A DNA stretch of 64,000 nucleotides, from NCBI GenBank assembly GCA_002391225.1, contig DGRV01000051.1, positions 1-64,000 on the forward strand. Direction: 5' to 3'. This stretch comes from Christensenella sp. UBA4379. GTDB taxonomy: Bacteria; Bacillota; Clostridia; Christensenellales; Aristaeellaceae. Below are positions 7,124-15,115 of the stretch, one piece after another; the stretch's first letter is position 1; each line of letters opens with the position of its first letter. The position numbers and the translations under genes were made by a program. The notes beneath the pieces are model-generated. The model did not search any database, was not told where the DNA came from, and saw only the letters and a list, made by a program, of their open reading frames with translations.

Positions 7124-8314
7124 ATGCGATCCTACAATGCGACCTCCACCATTCATTCCTGCTTTTTCGGCTATATCACCCAGGCCATCGTCAACGTATA
7201 TGTTCCCCTGCTGTTTGTCACGTTTCAGAACGAGTTCGGCCTGTCCCTGCCCCAGGTGACGCTGCTGATCACCTTTAATTTCGGCGTGCAGCTGCTGGTG
7301 GACCTGGTCTCCGTCACCTTTGTGGACAGGATCGGCTACCGGGCCAGCGTGGTGCTGGCGCACGTCATGGCAACGCTGGGGCTGGTGCTGCTTTCCTTCC
7401 TGCCGAATGTGATGGCCCCCTTTGCCGGCATCCTGATTTCCGTTTCGGTATACGCCGTCGGCGGCGGGCTGCTGGAAGTCGTGGTCAGTCCGATCGTGGA
7501 ATCCTGTCCGAACGACCATAAAGAAAAGACGATGAGCCTGCTCCACTCGTTTTACTGCTGGGGCTGCGTCGGCGTCATCCTGATTTCCACAGCCTTCTTC
7601 GCCATGTTCGGGCGGGAAAACTGGCGGATTCTTCTGTTTGTGTTTGCTTTGGTGCCCGCCGTCAACGGGTTTCGTTTTACCCGCGTCCCCCTCTATCCCG
7701 TGGTACAGGACGGGGAACAGGGGATGCGTACCGGGGAGTTGCTAAGGAGCGGCCTTTTCTGGCAGCTGGCCGTGATGATGATTCTGGCAGGGGCCAGCGA
7801 ACAGGGCGTCAGCCAGTGGGCCTCCGCCTTCGCGGAAAAGGGCCTGGGCGTCGCCAAGGCCACGGGCGACCTGCTGGGCGCCGCTTTCTTTTCGGTGCTG
7901 ATGGGAACCTCCCGCCTGCTCTTTGGGAAATTCGGCACCGGGAAAACCCTCTGGCCCTTCATGCTGGTCAGCCTCATCCTGTGCGTCGTGTCTTACCTGC
8001 TGATCTCCCTGAGTCCGAGCCCCGTCCTCTCCCTGATCGGGTGCGGGACCTGCGGCTTTTCCGTCGGCATTCTCTGGCCGGGGACCTTTTCCATCGCTTC
8101 CCGGACGCTGCCCCGCGGCGGCACGGCCATGTTTGCCCTGCTGGCCCTGGGGGGCGACATCGGCTGCAGCGGAGGGCCGACCTTTGTCGGGCTCGTGGCG
8201 GACGCCTTCGGCGGGAGCCTGCACAAGGGCATCCTGCTGGGCACCCTCTTCCCCGCGCTGATGCTGGGGCTGCTCGTTTTTACCGGCTTTCGTTCCCGGA
8301 AAAAGAGCCATTGA
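7124..8314 (+). CDS. major facilitator superfamily transporter
   Basis: The 396-residue protein has about 12 hydrophobic helices and the MFS loop-2 signature (VDLVSVTFVDRIGYRASVVL). There is a charged central loop near residues 195-210 (VVQDGEQGMRTGELLRSG). It resembles the FucP-like sugar MFS group rather than drug exporters. The substrate cannot be read from sequence. AAGGAG overlaps the end of the preceding gene, and the ATG at 7124 lies four bases after that stop, so it belongs to the rsfS transcript. Confidence 0.85.
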   Translation: MRSYNATSTIHSCFFGYITQAIVNVYVPLLFVTFQNEFGLSLPQVTLLITFNFGVQLLVDLVSVTFVDRIGYRASVVLAHVMATLGLVLLSFLPNVMAPFAGILISVSVYAVGGGLLEVVVSPIVESCPNDHKEKTMSLLHSFYCWGCVGVILISTAFFAMFGRENWRILLFVFALVPAVNGFRFTRVPLYPVVQDGEQGMRTGELLRSGLFWQLAVMMILAGASEQGVSQWASAFAEKGLGVAKATGDLLGAAFFSVLMGTSRLLFGKFGTGKTLWPFMLVSLILCVVSYLLISLSPSPVLSLIGCGTCGFSVGILWPGTFSIASRTLPRGGTAMFALLALGGDIGCSGGPTFVGLVADAFGGSLHKGILLGTLFPALMLGLLVFTGFRSRKKSH

Positions 8315-8324
8315 TTTATAACAC

Positions 8325-8348
8325 CAAAGCGTCCCTTGGGACGCTTTG
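8325..8348 (+). terminator. perfect hairpin between the MFS gene and the zinc-ribbon gene
   Basis: CAAAGCGTCCC (8325-8335) and GGGACGCTTTG (8338-8348) form an 11-base inverted repeat with almost no loop, so about nine pairs can fold. It is followed by CCCTTT and then by the ribosome-binding site of the next gene. It could be a leaky terminator or a stem that spaces or shields the following start. Confidence 0.55.
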
Positions 8349-8366
8349 CCCTTTGGAGGAAATACC

Positions 8367-9551
8367 ATGTCCGAATCCAATCCGGGCCGGATCAACCAGA
8401 AATCCCAGACCTTCTCCTGCCCTTCCTGCGGCGGGCGGATGATTTTTGATCCGGAATCACAGAACCTGAAATGTCCCTACTGCGACAGCGAGAAACCCTT
8501 CGCGGTGAGCCAGCGGACGCCCAACGAATACGATATCCGCTATGCCCCGCCCGTCCAGGACAACGCCTGGGGGGACGATACGCACACCGTCCGCTGCAAC
8601 GGCTGCGGGGCGCAGATCGTCCTGACGGGCGAAACGACGGCGGATTTCTGCCCTTTCTGCGGCGCGCCTCACGTGCTGGAAGACCAGAGCAAATCCGGCA
8701 TTGCCCCGGAAAGCCTGATCCCGTTCAAAATTACCAAGCCTGTCGCGGTGGAAGCCTTCCGCAAATGGCTGAAAAAGAAGCTCTTCGCCCCTTACAAGGC
8801 GAAAAGGATGGCCGTGCTCGGACAGATCACCGGGCTTTACCTGCCCCACTGGACCTATGACGCGAGCAGCGTCTCGCATTATTCCGGCCGCGCCGGGCAT
8901 TATTACTATGTGACGGTTCAGCGCGTCGTCACCGGACCGGATGGGAAGCGGCGCACCCAAAACGTGCAGGAGCAGCGGATTCGCTGGTCCCCCGCCTCCG
9001 GCGTCGTGTCCAACGTGTTTGACGACATTCTGGTCGTCGGCAGCGAGCGCCTTCCCGCGAAGATGCTGAGCTCCGTTCAGCCCTTCGACCTGAGCCGCCT
9101 GGTCCAGTATACCCCGGAATTCATCAGCGGCTTCGGCTGCGAAAAACCCGTCGTCGACGTGCAGCAGGGCTGGGAGAAGGCCCAGAAGATTATTGACCGG
9201 GAAATGACCCGCCTGGCTGAGCGGGATATTCTGACCCACGCCGACGTCGCCGAGGTCACCCATCTGAGCACCGAAAACTCTGACGTGCGCTACAAGCTGC
9301 TCCTGCTGCCGATGTACCTGAGCGCCTTTACCTACAAGAATAAGCTGTACCACGTCCTCGTCAACGGCCAGACCGGGAAGGCCAACGGCAAATCCCCCAT
9401 CAGTCCGTGGCGCGTTCTCGTGGCCGTTCTGCTGGGCCTGGCCGTCCTTGCCGGAGTGCTTTACCTGTACATGAAGCACCAGAACTCCCAGATCGATATG
9501 AACGAATACCATTTCTATTTCAGTATGATCAAGGACTATCTTGCAGGATAA
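8367..9551 (+). CDS. TFIIB-type zinc-ribbon membrane-anchored protein
   Basis: The 394 residues begin with two zinc ribbons: CPSC (18-21) with CPYC (36-39), and CNGC (77-80) with CPFC (95-98). A long soluble part of unknown fold follows (about 110-345), then one membrane helix near 350-372 and a short tail. Proteins of this type are common in Clostridia and annotated only by the ribbon. The start at 8367 has GGAGG seven bases upstream. The anchored zinc-ribbon layout suggests a chaperone or envelope-stress role, but this is not established. Confidence 0.8.
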   Translation: MSESNPGRINQKSQTFSCPSCGGRMIFDPESQNLKCPYCDSEKPFAVSQRTPNEYDIRYAPPVQDNAWGDDTHTVRCNGCGAQIVLTGETTADFCPFCGAPHVLEDQSKSGIAPESLIPFKITKPVAVEAFRKWLKKKLFAPYKAKRMAVLGQITGLYLPHWTYDASSVSHYSGRAGHYYYVTVQRVVTGPDGKRRTQNVQEQRIRWSPASGVVSNVFDDILVVGSERLPAKMLSSVQPFDLSRLVQYTPEFISGFGCEKPVVDVQQGWEKAQKIIDREMTRLAERDILTHADVAEVTHLSTENSDVRYKLLLLPMYLSAFTYKNKLYHVLVNGQTGKANGKSPISPWRVLVAVLLGLAVLAGVLYLYMKHQNSQIDMNEYHFYFSMIKDYLAG

Positions 9552-9556
9552 AATCT

Positions 9557-9611
9557 AACCATCAAAGAACCCGTCTGACTTCTATTTCGCCAGACGGGTT
9601 CTTTGATGGTT
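9557..9611. terminator. bidirectional terminator
   Basis: A perfect 21-base inverted repeat (9557-9577 against 9591-9611) encloses a 13-base loop. It sits between convergent genes: the zinc-ribbon gene ending at 9551 on plus and a secreted-protein gene ending at 9626 on minus. The A- and T-rich flanks of each arm allow use from both sides. Confidence 0.85.
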
Positions 9612-9625
9612 GATCCGTATCGGTT

Positions 9626-10219
9626 TTAAGCAGCCGGGGTTTCAGCAGGAGCCGCGGGGGCTTCCGTCGCCTCGTCCACGACGACCTTGTTGAAATCCAT
9701 GTCCGTGAGGAACTTCATTACGAGGGAAACCTGGTCTTCGGTCAGCTTGGATTCGTTGCCTTCGGCGTCCAGGTTGTAGGCGTAGAGGGAAACCTCATAG
9801 CCGTGCCAGATTGAATAAAATTCCGTCGCGGTGGCCCGCTCGAAGATCACCACGCCCGTGCCCAGGCCGGTGTTTTCGATCCGGTAGGGAATGGCGGATT
9901 CCGTCTCGGCGTCATAGGCGACAGAGTCGATATAGGACTTGACTTCGTCGGTGCCGATGGTTTCGTCGTTGAAGGTCAGGTGACTGATGCTGTCGTTGTA
10001 GGCGACCACCACGAACAGGGTGGGCTTGTCCGCCTTGCTGCTGCTGAGCTTGAGGGTGCCCAGATAGGGATCCTGCCAGACTTCCTCCACCACGTCAAAG
10101 CCTTCCGGCACGATCGGAATGATCTGGAAAGCGTGCTCAAATCCTTCCTCCGCAACGGCGGCGCCGCCAAACATGCAGACAGCCAGCACGAGAGACAGAA
10201 TGATCAGCGTTTTTTTCAT
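9626..10219 (-). CDS. small secreted protein of unknown function
   Basis: The 197-residue protein starts MKKTLIILSLVLAVCMFGGA and has a cleavable signal peptide ending near AAVAEE. The mature part is acidic, with no cysteines, and resembles the small extracellular domains found in clostridial secreted proteins. The C terminus is alanine/proline/threonine-rich (EATEAPAAPAETPAA). It follows the SH3 protein gene by 19 bases and is likely cotranscribed with it. I recognise no catalytic motif. Confidence 0.75.
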   Translation of the reverse strand: MKKTLIILSLVLAVCMFGGAAVAEEGFEHAFQIIPIVPEGFDVVEEVWQDPYLGTLKLSSSKADKPTLFVVVAYNDSISHLTFNDETIGTDEVKSYIDSVAYDAETESAIPYRIENTGLGTGVVIFERATATEFYSIWHGYEVSLYAYNLDAEGNESKLTEDQVSLVMKFLTDMDFNKVVVDEATEAPAAPAETPAA

Positions 10220-10238
10220 TTTATGTTCCTCCGTTTAA

Positions 10239-10880
10239 TCACTGAAAGCTGATACCGGACATCCGGGTGGTCAGGCTCTTGGTAATAAAGCCGGTCTGAT
10301 CCGTCTCGGGATCGAGGACTTTGAGCCACTTATTCCCTTCCGCGACGACGGTGAGAATATCGCCGTACATCAGGTCGGACCGCATCGCGCGGGTGCTCTG
10401 GTGAGGCGCCCAGCGCAGATAGCACTTGGTGGTGAGCTTGGGCGGCGTCACCTTGACCTGGTAGCGGTTGATCAGGGTATTCCGCGCCATGACGGTGAAC
10501 TCATTGTTGATGAAGTTCAGGATATAGTCCCCGTCTTCGCCCTGGGGCACGGGGGTGGGGGTCACCTTCTTTTTCTTGGAGGGGCCGGGCTCGTACTCGG
10601 ACAGGAATTTCATCATGACCCAACCGGACGTGCTGCCGTAGCTGGTGTAGCCCCACTGACCGTCGTCACTGATACCGGCCACCTGAACCTTGGTGCCGTA
10701 AGGAATCCTGCCGATCACGTTGTCGCTCGCTACCCAGGGGTCCGCACGCATCAGCAGAGCGCCGCCGGTGCCGTTGTTGGTGTTGACATAGAAGGTCTTG
10801 GTGCCCATGGCATAGGCCGAAGAGCAGACAGTCGCCAGCACCAGGAGTACGGCAAGCGTCAGGGTCGTCAGTTTTCGCAT
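10239..10880 (-). CDS. secreted protein with two SH3b-like domains
   Basis: A signal peptide (residues 1-24, ending AYA) is followed by an SH3b domain (about 30-92) with the pattern GGALLMRADPW, then VIGRIPYGTKVQVAGISDDGQ and WGYTSYGSTSGWVMMKFL. A basic, threonine/proline linker KKKKVTPTPVP follows, and a second SH3b-like domain (about 140-210) ends with TDQTGFITKSL. Such domains bind peptidoglycan or its peptides, so a cell-wall-associated role is likely. A strong extended -10 promoter lies 63 bases upstream. Confidence 0.8.
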   Translation of the reverse strand: MRKLTTLTLAVLLVLATVCSSAYAMGTKTFYVNTNNGTGGALLMRADPWVASDNVIGRIPYGTKVQVAGISDDGQWGYTSYGSTSGWVMMKFLSEYEPGPSKKKKVTPTPVPQGEDGDYILNFINNEFTVMARNTLINRYQVKVTPPKLTTKCYLRWAPHQSTRAMRSDLMYGDILTVVAEGNKWLKVLDPETDQTGFITKSLTTRMSGISFQ

Positions 10881-10942
10881 TGTTCATTCCTCCTTCACTT
10901 TCATAAGCAGACAAGCATTTGATTTAAATGTTGACCTTCGCT

Positions 10943-10948
10943 ATTATA
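10943..10948 (-). promoter_or_regulatory. extended -10 promoter of the SH3b protein gene
   Basis: On the minus strand TGTTATAAT gives a perfect -10 with the extended TG. No good -35 lies 17 bases upstream, as is usual for extended -10 promoters. Confidence 0.55.
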
Positions 10949-11023
10949 ACACAGAAAAAGAGCATCCCGCTACTCATAAAACCCTTTTTTTACAAAAATA
11001 TGGGATAAAAAACAGAGCCCATC

Positions 11024-12472
11024 TCACAGAATGATGGAAAGGAGGCCGAAGATCGCCAATAGCAGGACCAGCAGAATGACCTCCTGCTTCCAGCGCCTCT
11101 GCAAAAGACCGATGCACTCGCGCATGAAGGCGTTGGGCCAGAACCACCACTTCGTTTTTCCCCCGATGCCCTCCGCCGTCAGGCCCGCCTGGGCGGCCCA
11201 TATGCCGCTACGGAAGACGTGATAGTTGGTCGTCGCGAACACCGTCCGCCCGTCCGGCCGGACATCCTGAATGATTTCTTTGGAGAACGCCATGTTCTGA
11301 TAGGTGTTGGCGGATCTGGTTTCGGGAAGGATGGCCGATTCCGGGACGCCCTGGGAGAGCAGGTATCGCCGGATCGCTTCGGCCTCGGGCATCGTTTCGT
11401 TCCGGCCCTGGCCGCCGGATGGGATGAACACGGCTTCCTTACCCGTGCTTTCCTTCTGCTCACGCCAGAAGGAGATCGCCCGGTCCGCCCGGCCGCGCAG
11501 CAGCGGGGGCAGGGAACCGTCCTTCCGGAACCAGCAGCCTAAAATGACGATAAAATCCCGGTCCAGCGTCGGCTGATGCCGGGCCGCCTTGACCCCGCAG
11601 ATCACGGAGCCGGCCAGCATGCACTCAAAGTAGGCAAAGACGGTGGCGTAGGTGTTGTTCAGCGTATTCCGGATGCGTACCTCCATTTCAGACCCGGAAA
11701 CGTCACTGGAAAACAGCATCCAGCCAATCGCGTTCCCCGCGACCAGCAGAAGGCTGATCAGGATGCCGAGAAAGTTGCGCAGCCGGATCCTCTCGTGTCG
11801 GAGCAGGGCGATATTGCTGATCATCATGGCGGCGGCGAAAGCGAGGATCGCCGGGGTCGTGAGGATCATAAAATGAACGCTCGCGCTGTTGATGGCCGAA
11901 TAGCCGTCGAACATGGAAAAGTGTTCCGGATGAAGGATGTGCCGCACCGTCACCACCAGCGTGACCAGCCCGGTGACCAGGGTAAAAATGGCGAAGCCGG
12001 CGTAAAAGATCGTGGTATAGGCATAAAACGACGGGCCCTTCATCTGGAAAAAATGCCAGGTCATCACCGCGCTGACGGCCAACCAGAACAGGGTGAAGGC
12101 AACCATCAGGGCCGAATCCCCCGAAAAGCCCTCCGTCTGGGGGTCGTATACGGTGCCCAGGGGGCTTACATGCAGATAAAAATGCCAGGTCTGCTCCCCG
12201 CTTTGATCTCTGATCTGAATCTCCGTTTCCCCCGCCTGGTCCGGATGGATCTGAAGGCTCACATAGCCGGGGCGCACCCTGACATCGCCGACTTCCAGGA
12301 CATGCGGCGCGCCGACCGACGTCTGAACCCCGTCCTTTTCAAGACGCGCCCGCATCGTATCCGAGATCGGGATGCGGACGGTATAGGTGCGGAACATCGT
12401 CAGCCGGCAGATAAAAAGCGCCAACGTCAGCAGGGCCGCCAGGACGGCGATCTGCCTGACCGCCTGCTTCAT
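11024..12472 (-). CDS. DUF218 (YdcF/SanA-like) integral membrane protein
   Basis: The 482-residue protein has an N-terminal membrane helix (about 6-26), an extracellular all-beta region (30-140) and several membrane helices (about 145-300). A DUF218 domain then starts with FIVILGCWFRKDGSLPPLLR and runs through FIPSGGQGRNETMPEAEAI, EETRSANTYQN and TNYHVFRSG. DUF218 proteins such as YdcF and SanA are linked to envelope maturation and vancomycin tolerance. A helix closes the C terminus. The ATG at 12472 has AAGGA eight bases upstream; an earlier ATG at 12505 lies inside the preceding gene. Confidence 0.85.
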   Translation of the reverse strand: MKQAVRQIAVLAALLTLALFICRLTMFRTYTVRIPISDTMRARLEKDGVQTSVGAPHVLEVGDVRVRPGYVSLQIHPDQAGETEIQIRDQSGEQTWHFYLHVSPLGTVYDPQTEGFSGDSALMVAFTLFWLAVSAVMTWHFFQMKGPSFYAYTTIFYAGFAIFTLVTGLVTLVVTVRHILHPEHFSMFDGYSAINSASVHFMILTTPAILAFAAAMMISNIALLRHERIRLRNFLGILISLLLVAGNAIGWMLFSSDVSGSEMEVRIRNTLNNTYATVFAYFECMLAGSVICGVKAARHQPTLDRDFIVILGCWFRKDGSLPPLLRGRADRAISFWREQKESTGKEAVFIPSGGQGRNETMPEAEAIRRYLLSQGVPESAILPETRSANTYQNMAFSKEIIQDVRPDGRTVFATTNYHVFRSGIWAAQAGLTAEGIGGKTKWWFWPNAFMRECIGLLQRRWKQEVILLVLLLAIFGLLSIIL

Positions 12473-12495
12473 CGACGTGTTCCTTTGTTGGCGGC

Positions 12496-13353
12496 TTACA
12501 TCCAATGGTTGAACCCTTCTCCCAGCGTTTCGTGTGTATCGGTAATAAACATAAAAGATTTCGCGTCTTCCTTTTTGACGATCTGTTTGAGGCGGGCGAT
12601 TTCCTTGGAGGCGCAGACGCAGATGATCAGGTTTTTATCCGCCCGCGAATAAGCGCCGGTGGCGTTCAGCAGAGTGACGCCACGGTCCATCTCGTGAAGA
12701 ATCCGGGCGGAAATCTGGTCCGCCATATCGGAAATGATAAAGCAGGCCTTGGCCTTGCCCGCGCCGGAGAGGGACAGGTCGATCACATAGGAGCAGATCA
12801 CGATATTGATCAGCGCGTAGAGAGCCGCCCTCGCGCCTATGAACAGGGCGGCGGCCAGGATCACGCAGCCGTCCAGACAGGCCAAAAACACGCCCACGCG
12901 GACGGAGGGAAACTGACGGTGAAGCATCTCGGCCATCATGTCCGTACCGCCCGTCGTCGCCCCGCCCTTCAGGATCATCCCCAGGCCAACACCCAGGAGC
13001 ACCGCGCCAAAGACGGTAGCCAGCAGGATATCGTCCGTCACCGGCGGCAGAGGCAGCAGGTCGATCAGCAGGGAAAACAGGACGGTGGCCGCCACCGTTT
13101 TCACCACAAAGAGAAGGCCGGACTGTTTCCAGCCGGCAAGAAATAAGGGCACACAGAGCAGCAGACTGGTGATACCAATGGGCCAGCGGAACAGGTGGTT
13201 CAGAATCATCGCTACGCCAGTCAGCCCGCCCGGGGCGATGGCGTTCGGGGTCAGGAACATCGGGTAGGCGGCGGCGCCGATGGCGCTGCCGAAAATAATC
13301 AGCAGCCAGGAACGGACACGTTCGGACTTAAAGAAGGAAATCAGTCGTTTCAA
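12496..13353 (-). CDS. YitT family membrane protein
   Basis: The 285 residues show the YitT layout: five to six N-terminal helices with the glycine-rich PNAIAPGGLTGVAMIL and KGGATTGGTDMMAE motifs, then a soluble C-terminal DUF2179 domain (about 205-285). Family members are implicated in metabolite or antimicrobial tolerance, but the substrate is not known. I chose the TTG at 13353 because GAGGG lies seven bases upstream and the N terminus then reads MKRLISFF; another TTG at 13380 lacks a site. Confidence 0.88.
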   Translation of the reverse strand: MKRLISFFKSERVRSWLLIIFGSAIGAAAYPMFLTPNAIAPGGLTGVAMILNHLFRWPIGITSLLLCVPLFLAGWKQSGLLFVVKTVAATVLFSLLIDLLPLPPVTDDILLATVFGAVLLGVGLGMILKGGATTGGTDMMAEMLHRQFPSVRVGVFLACLDGCVILAAALFIGARAALYALINIVICSYVIDLSLSGAGKAKACFIISDMADQISARILHEMDRGVTLLNATGAYSRADKNLIICVCASKEIARLKQIVKKEDAKSFMFITDTHETLGEGFNHWM

Positions 13354-13386
13354 TGGTACACCCTCGCAAATGATAAACAAGAAATA

Positions 13387-14244
13387 TTATGTCAGGGAGG
13401 AAAGGACGCTCAGCAGGATCTCCCTGGGAATATTGACGCCTGTCAGCGCCTGAAGACCGGAAAAATGGGCGTTGGAATTGACCTCGCACAGCAGCGGCCC
13501 TTCCGGGGTAAACAGCAGATCCACCCCCGCAAAGGTCAGGCCGAGCAGCTGGACGGCCTGCACGGCCAGGGCTTCTTCCTCTTTGGCGAGACGGTGGAGC
13601 ACCGCCTTTCCCCCATTTTCGATGTTGGAGCGGAAGTCTCCGGGCGGGGCGACCCGCTCCATGCACGCTACCGTTTTACCCCCGCAGACATAAACCCGCA
13701 GATCCCGCCCGGCGGAGGCCCGGATGAAGCGCTGAAATAAAAACGGCTTTCCGGCCAGCTGCCGGACCTTGGCCAGCCCCTCCTCATGGGAATGGATCAG
13801 ATAGACCTGGCGGCCAAAGGAACCGCAGCCCTCCTTGATCAGGTAGGGAAAGGAAAGCGTTTCCTCCACCCGGGAAAGGAAGGAAGCGTCCCCGTATTCA
13901 AAAAATGTCATCGGGGCCAGAATGGTTTCCGGCATCGGGAGACGGTCTTTGAGGGCCAGGTAGGTCAGCGTCTTATCGTCGCAGAGCGCGATGGAGCGAG
14001 CCCCGTTGAACACCCGAAGACCGGCGCTTTCGAGCTGATCCGCCAGCCGTACGTCCTTGTCCCAGAAGAGGACGAAATCAGGCCGTTCCAAGAGCACCTG
14101 CAGCTGGAAAGGACATAAGCTGTCATTGCCCTTCAAACACAAAGAAAGCCCCAGCGCTTCCGCTTCTCTCCGCAGGGAAAGAAACAGCCGCTCAAAGCTT
14201 TCCGAATGATAAAAGCCGTTTTGTATCAGCCAGCCCCGCTTCAT
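13387..14244 (-). CDS. RimK-like ATP-grasp ligase
   Basis: The 285-residue protein is an ATP-grasp enzyme of the RimK group, which joins a carboxylate to an amine using ATP. The ATP-binding strand FPYLIKEGCGSFGRQVYLI is near residues 130-148, the FLFQRFI hinge near 168-174, and the metal-binding end GVDLLFT then LLCEVNSNAHF near 238-262 carries the usual D, E and N. Substrates of RimK relatives include glutamate, lysine and small peptides; this one cannot be named. It overlaps the GNAT gene start-to-stop, so the two act together. Confidence 0.88.
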   Translation of the reverse strand: MKRGWLIQNGFYHSESFERLFLSLRREAEALGLSLCLKGNDSLCPFQLQVLLERPDFVLFWDKDVRLADQLESAGLRVFNGARSIALCDDKTLTYLALKDRLPMPETILAPMTFFEYGDASFLSRVEETLSFPYLIKEGCGSFGRQVYLIHSHEEGLAKVRQLAGKPFLFQRFIRASAGRDLRVYVCGGKTVACMERVAPPGDFRSNIENGGKAVLHRLAKEEEALAVQAVQLLGLTFAGVDLLFTPEGPLLCEVNSNAHFSGLQALTGVNIPREILLSVLSSLT

Positions 14245-15047
14245 AGATCCACACCGGGAAGCAGGGCGATCGTTTTCGTGTACGTCGCGCCGATACTCTG
14301 CATGAAGGCCACCTGCGGGGTATTTCTGCGGAAGATATGGGCGTAGAGCCCCTGCATCCCCCGTTCGCGCAGGATGGCCGAAGCCTGCAGCACCAGGGAG
14401 CGCGCCATGCCCTGATGGCGGTACTCGCTGCGGGTATACACCTGCACGAGGGAGGCTTCCGGCCCGGTGCCGGCTGTCAGCAGCTCAGAAACCGGACGGC
14501 CCGCCCGGTAAAAGCCGAGGGCGAGAAAGCCGGGCTGTTCCCGCCAGAGCGTCAGCTGGTCGCGCTGGATGGGCGAGATCCGCATGGCGTTGAGTCGCTG
14601 GAGAAAAGCGTCCTGCTGGGCGTCGTTTTCCAGCGGAACCGATGCGTACTGCACGCCCATCGGCGTCTTCCCCGGCTCCGCGTACGGGAGCGGGAAATAA
14701 AAAAGGTCCTCCGCGTCGTCCGCCGTCAGCCCGCTGTGCTGGTAAAAATGCACCAGGTCCGCGTCCGAAGCGTCCAGCTGGGCGTAGAGCCGCGCCGGCA
14801 TTCCGGGATAATTCCGGTCCCGGATTACGACAGCCCGGGCCAGAAGCGCGCCGAACAGCAGGTTTCTGGCCGACGGCTGGGCGTCGATTTCCATATAGAT
14901 ATTCAGCGGCCGGTTTGGATACAGCTCTTTTTGAACAAAGGGAATCAGATACCCGCTGCCCAGCTGAATAAACTGATCGTTGGAAACAAAAAAAGTATCT
15001 TCCGCCGGAATCCCGCGGTACGTTGCCTGTGGATGGGTAATTCGCAT
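14241..15047 (-). CDS. GNAT-family N-acetyltransferase
   Basis: The 268-residue protein starts MRITHPQATYRGIPAED and has a poorly conserved N-terminal half. A GNAT acetyl-CoA region follows in the last third, with VYTRSEYRHQGMARSLVLQA (motif A, R/Q-x-x-G-x-A) and NTPQVAFMQSIGATY. The ATG at 15047 has GGAG seven bases upstream. It overlaps the ATP-grasp gene downstream (stop at 14241, start of the next at 14244), suggesting modification of a common substrate. Confidence 0.82.
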   Translation of the reverse strand: MRITHPQATYRGIPAEDTFFVSNDQFIQLGSGYLIPFVQKELYPNRPLNIYMEIDAQPSARNLLFGALLARAVVIRDRNYPGMPARLYAQLDASDADLVHFYQHSGLTADDAEDLFYFPLPYAEPGKTPMGVQYASVPLENDAQQDAFLQRLNAMRISPIQRDQLTLWREQPGFLALGFYRAGRPVSELLTAGTGPEASLVQVYTRSEYRHQGMARSLVLQASAILRERGMQGLYAHIFRRNTPQVAFMQSIGATYTKTIALLPGVDL

Positions 15048-15115
15048 ATGGATACTCCGTACTTCTGAACATGTGTCAGAGCGCTGTCTATCGGATCGGG
15101 AACGGGGCAATGTTC

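Noticed and set aside
15048..15115. Promoter between the GuaA-like and GNAT genes
   Set aside because: A TTGCCC is present but with no fitting -10, so read-through from 16603-16632 is more likely.
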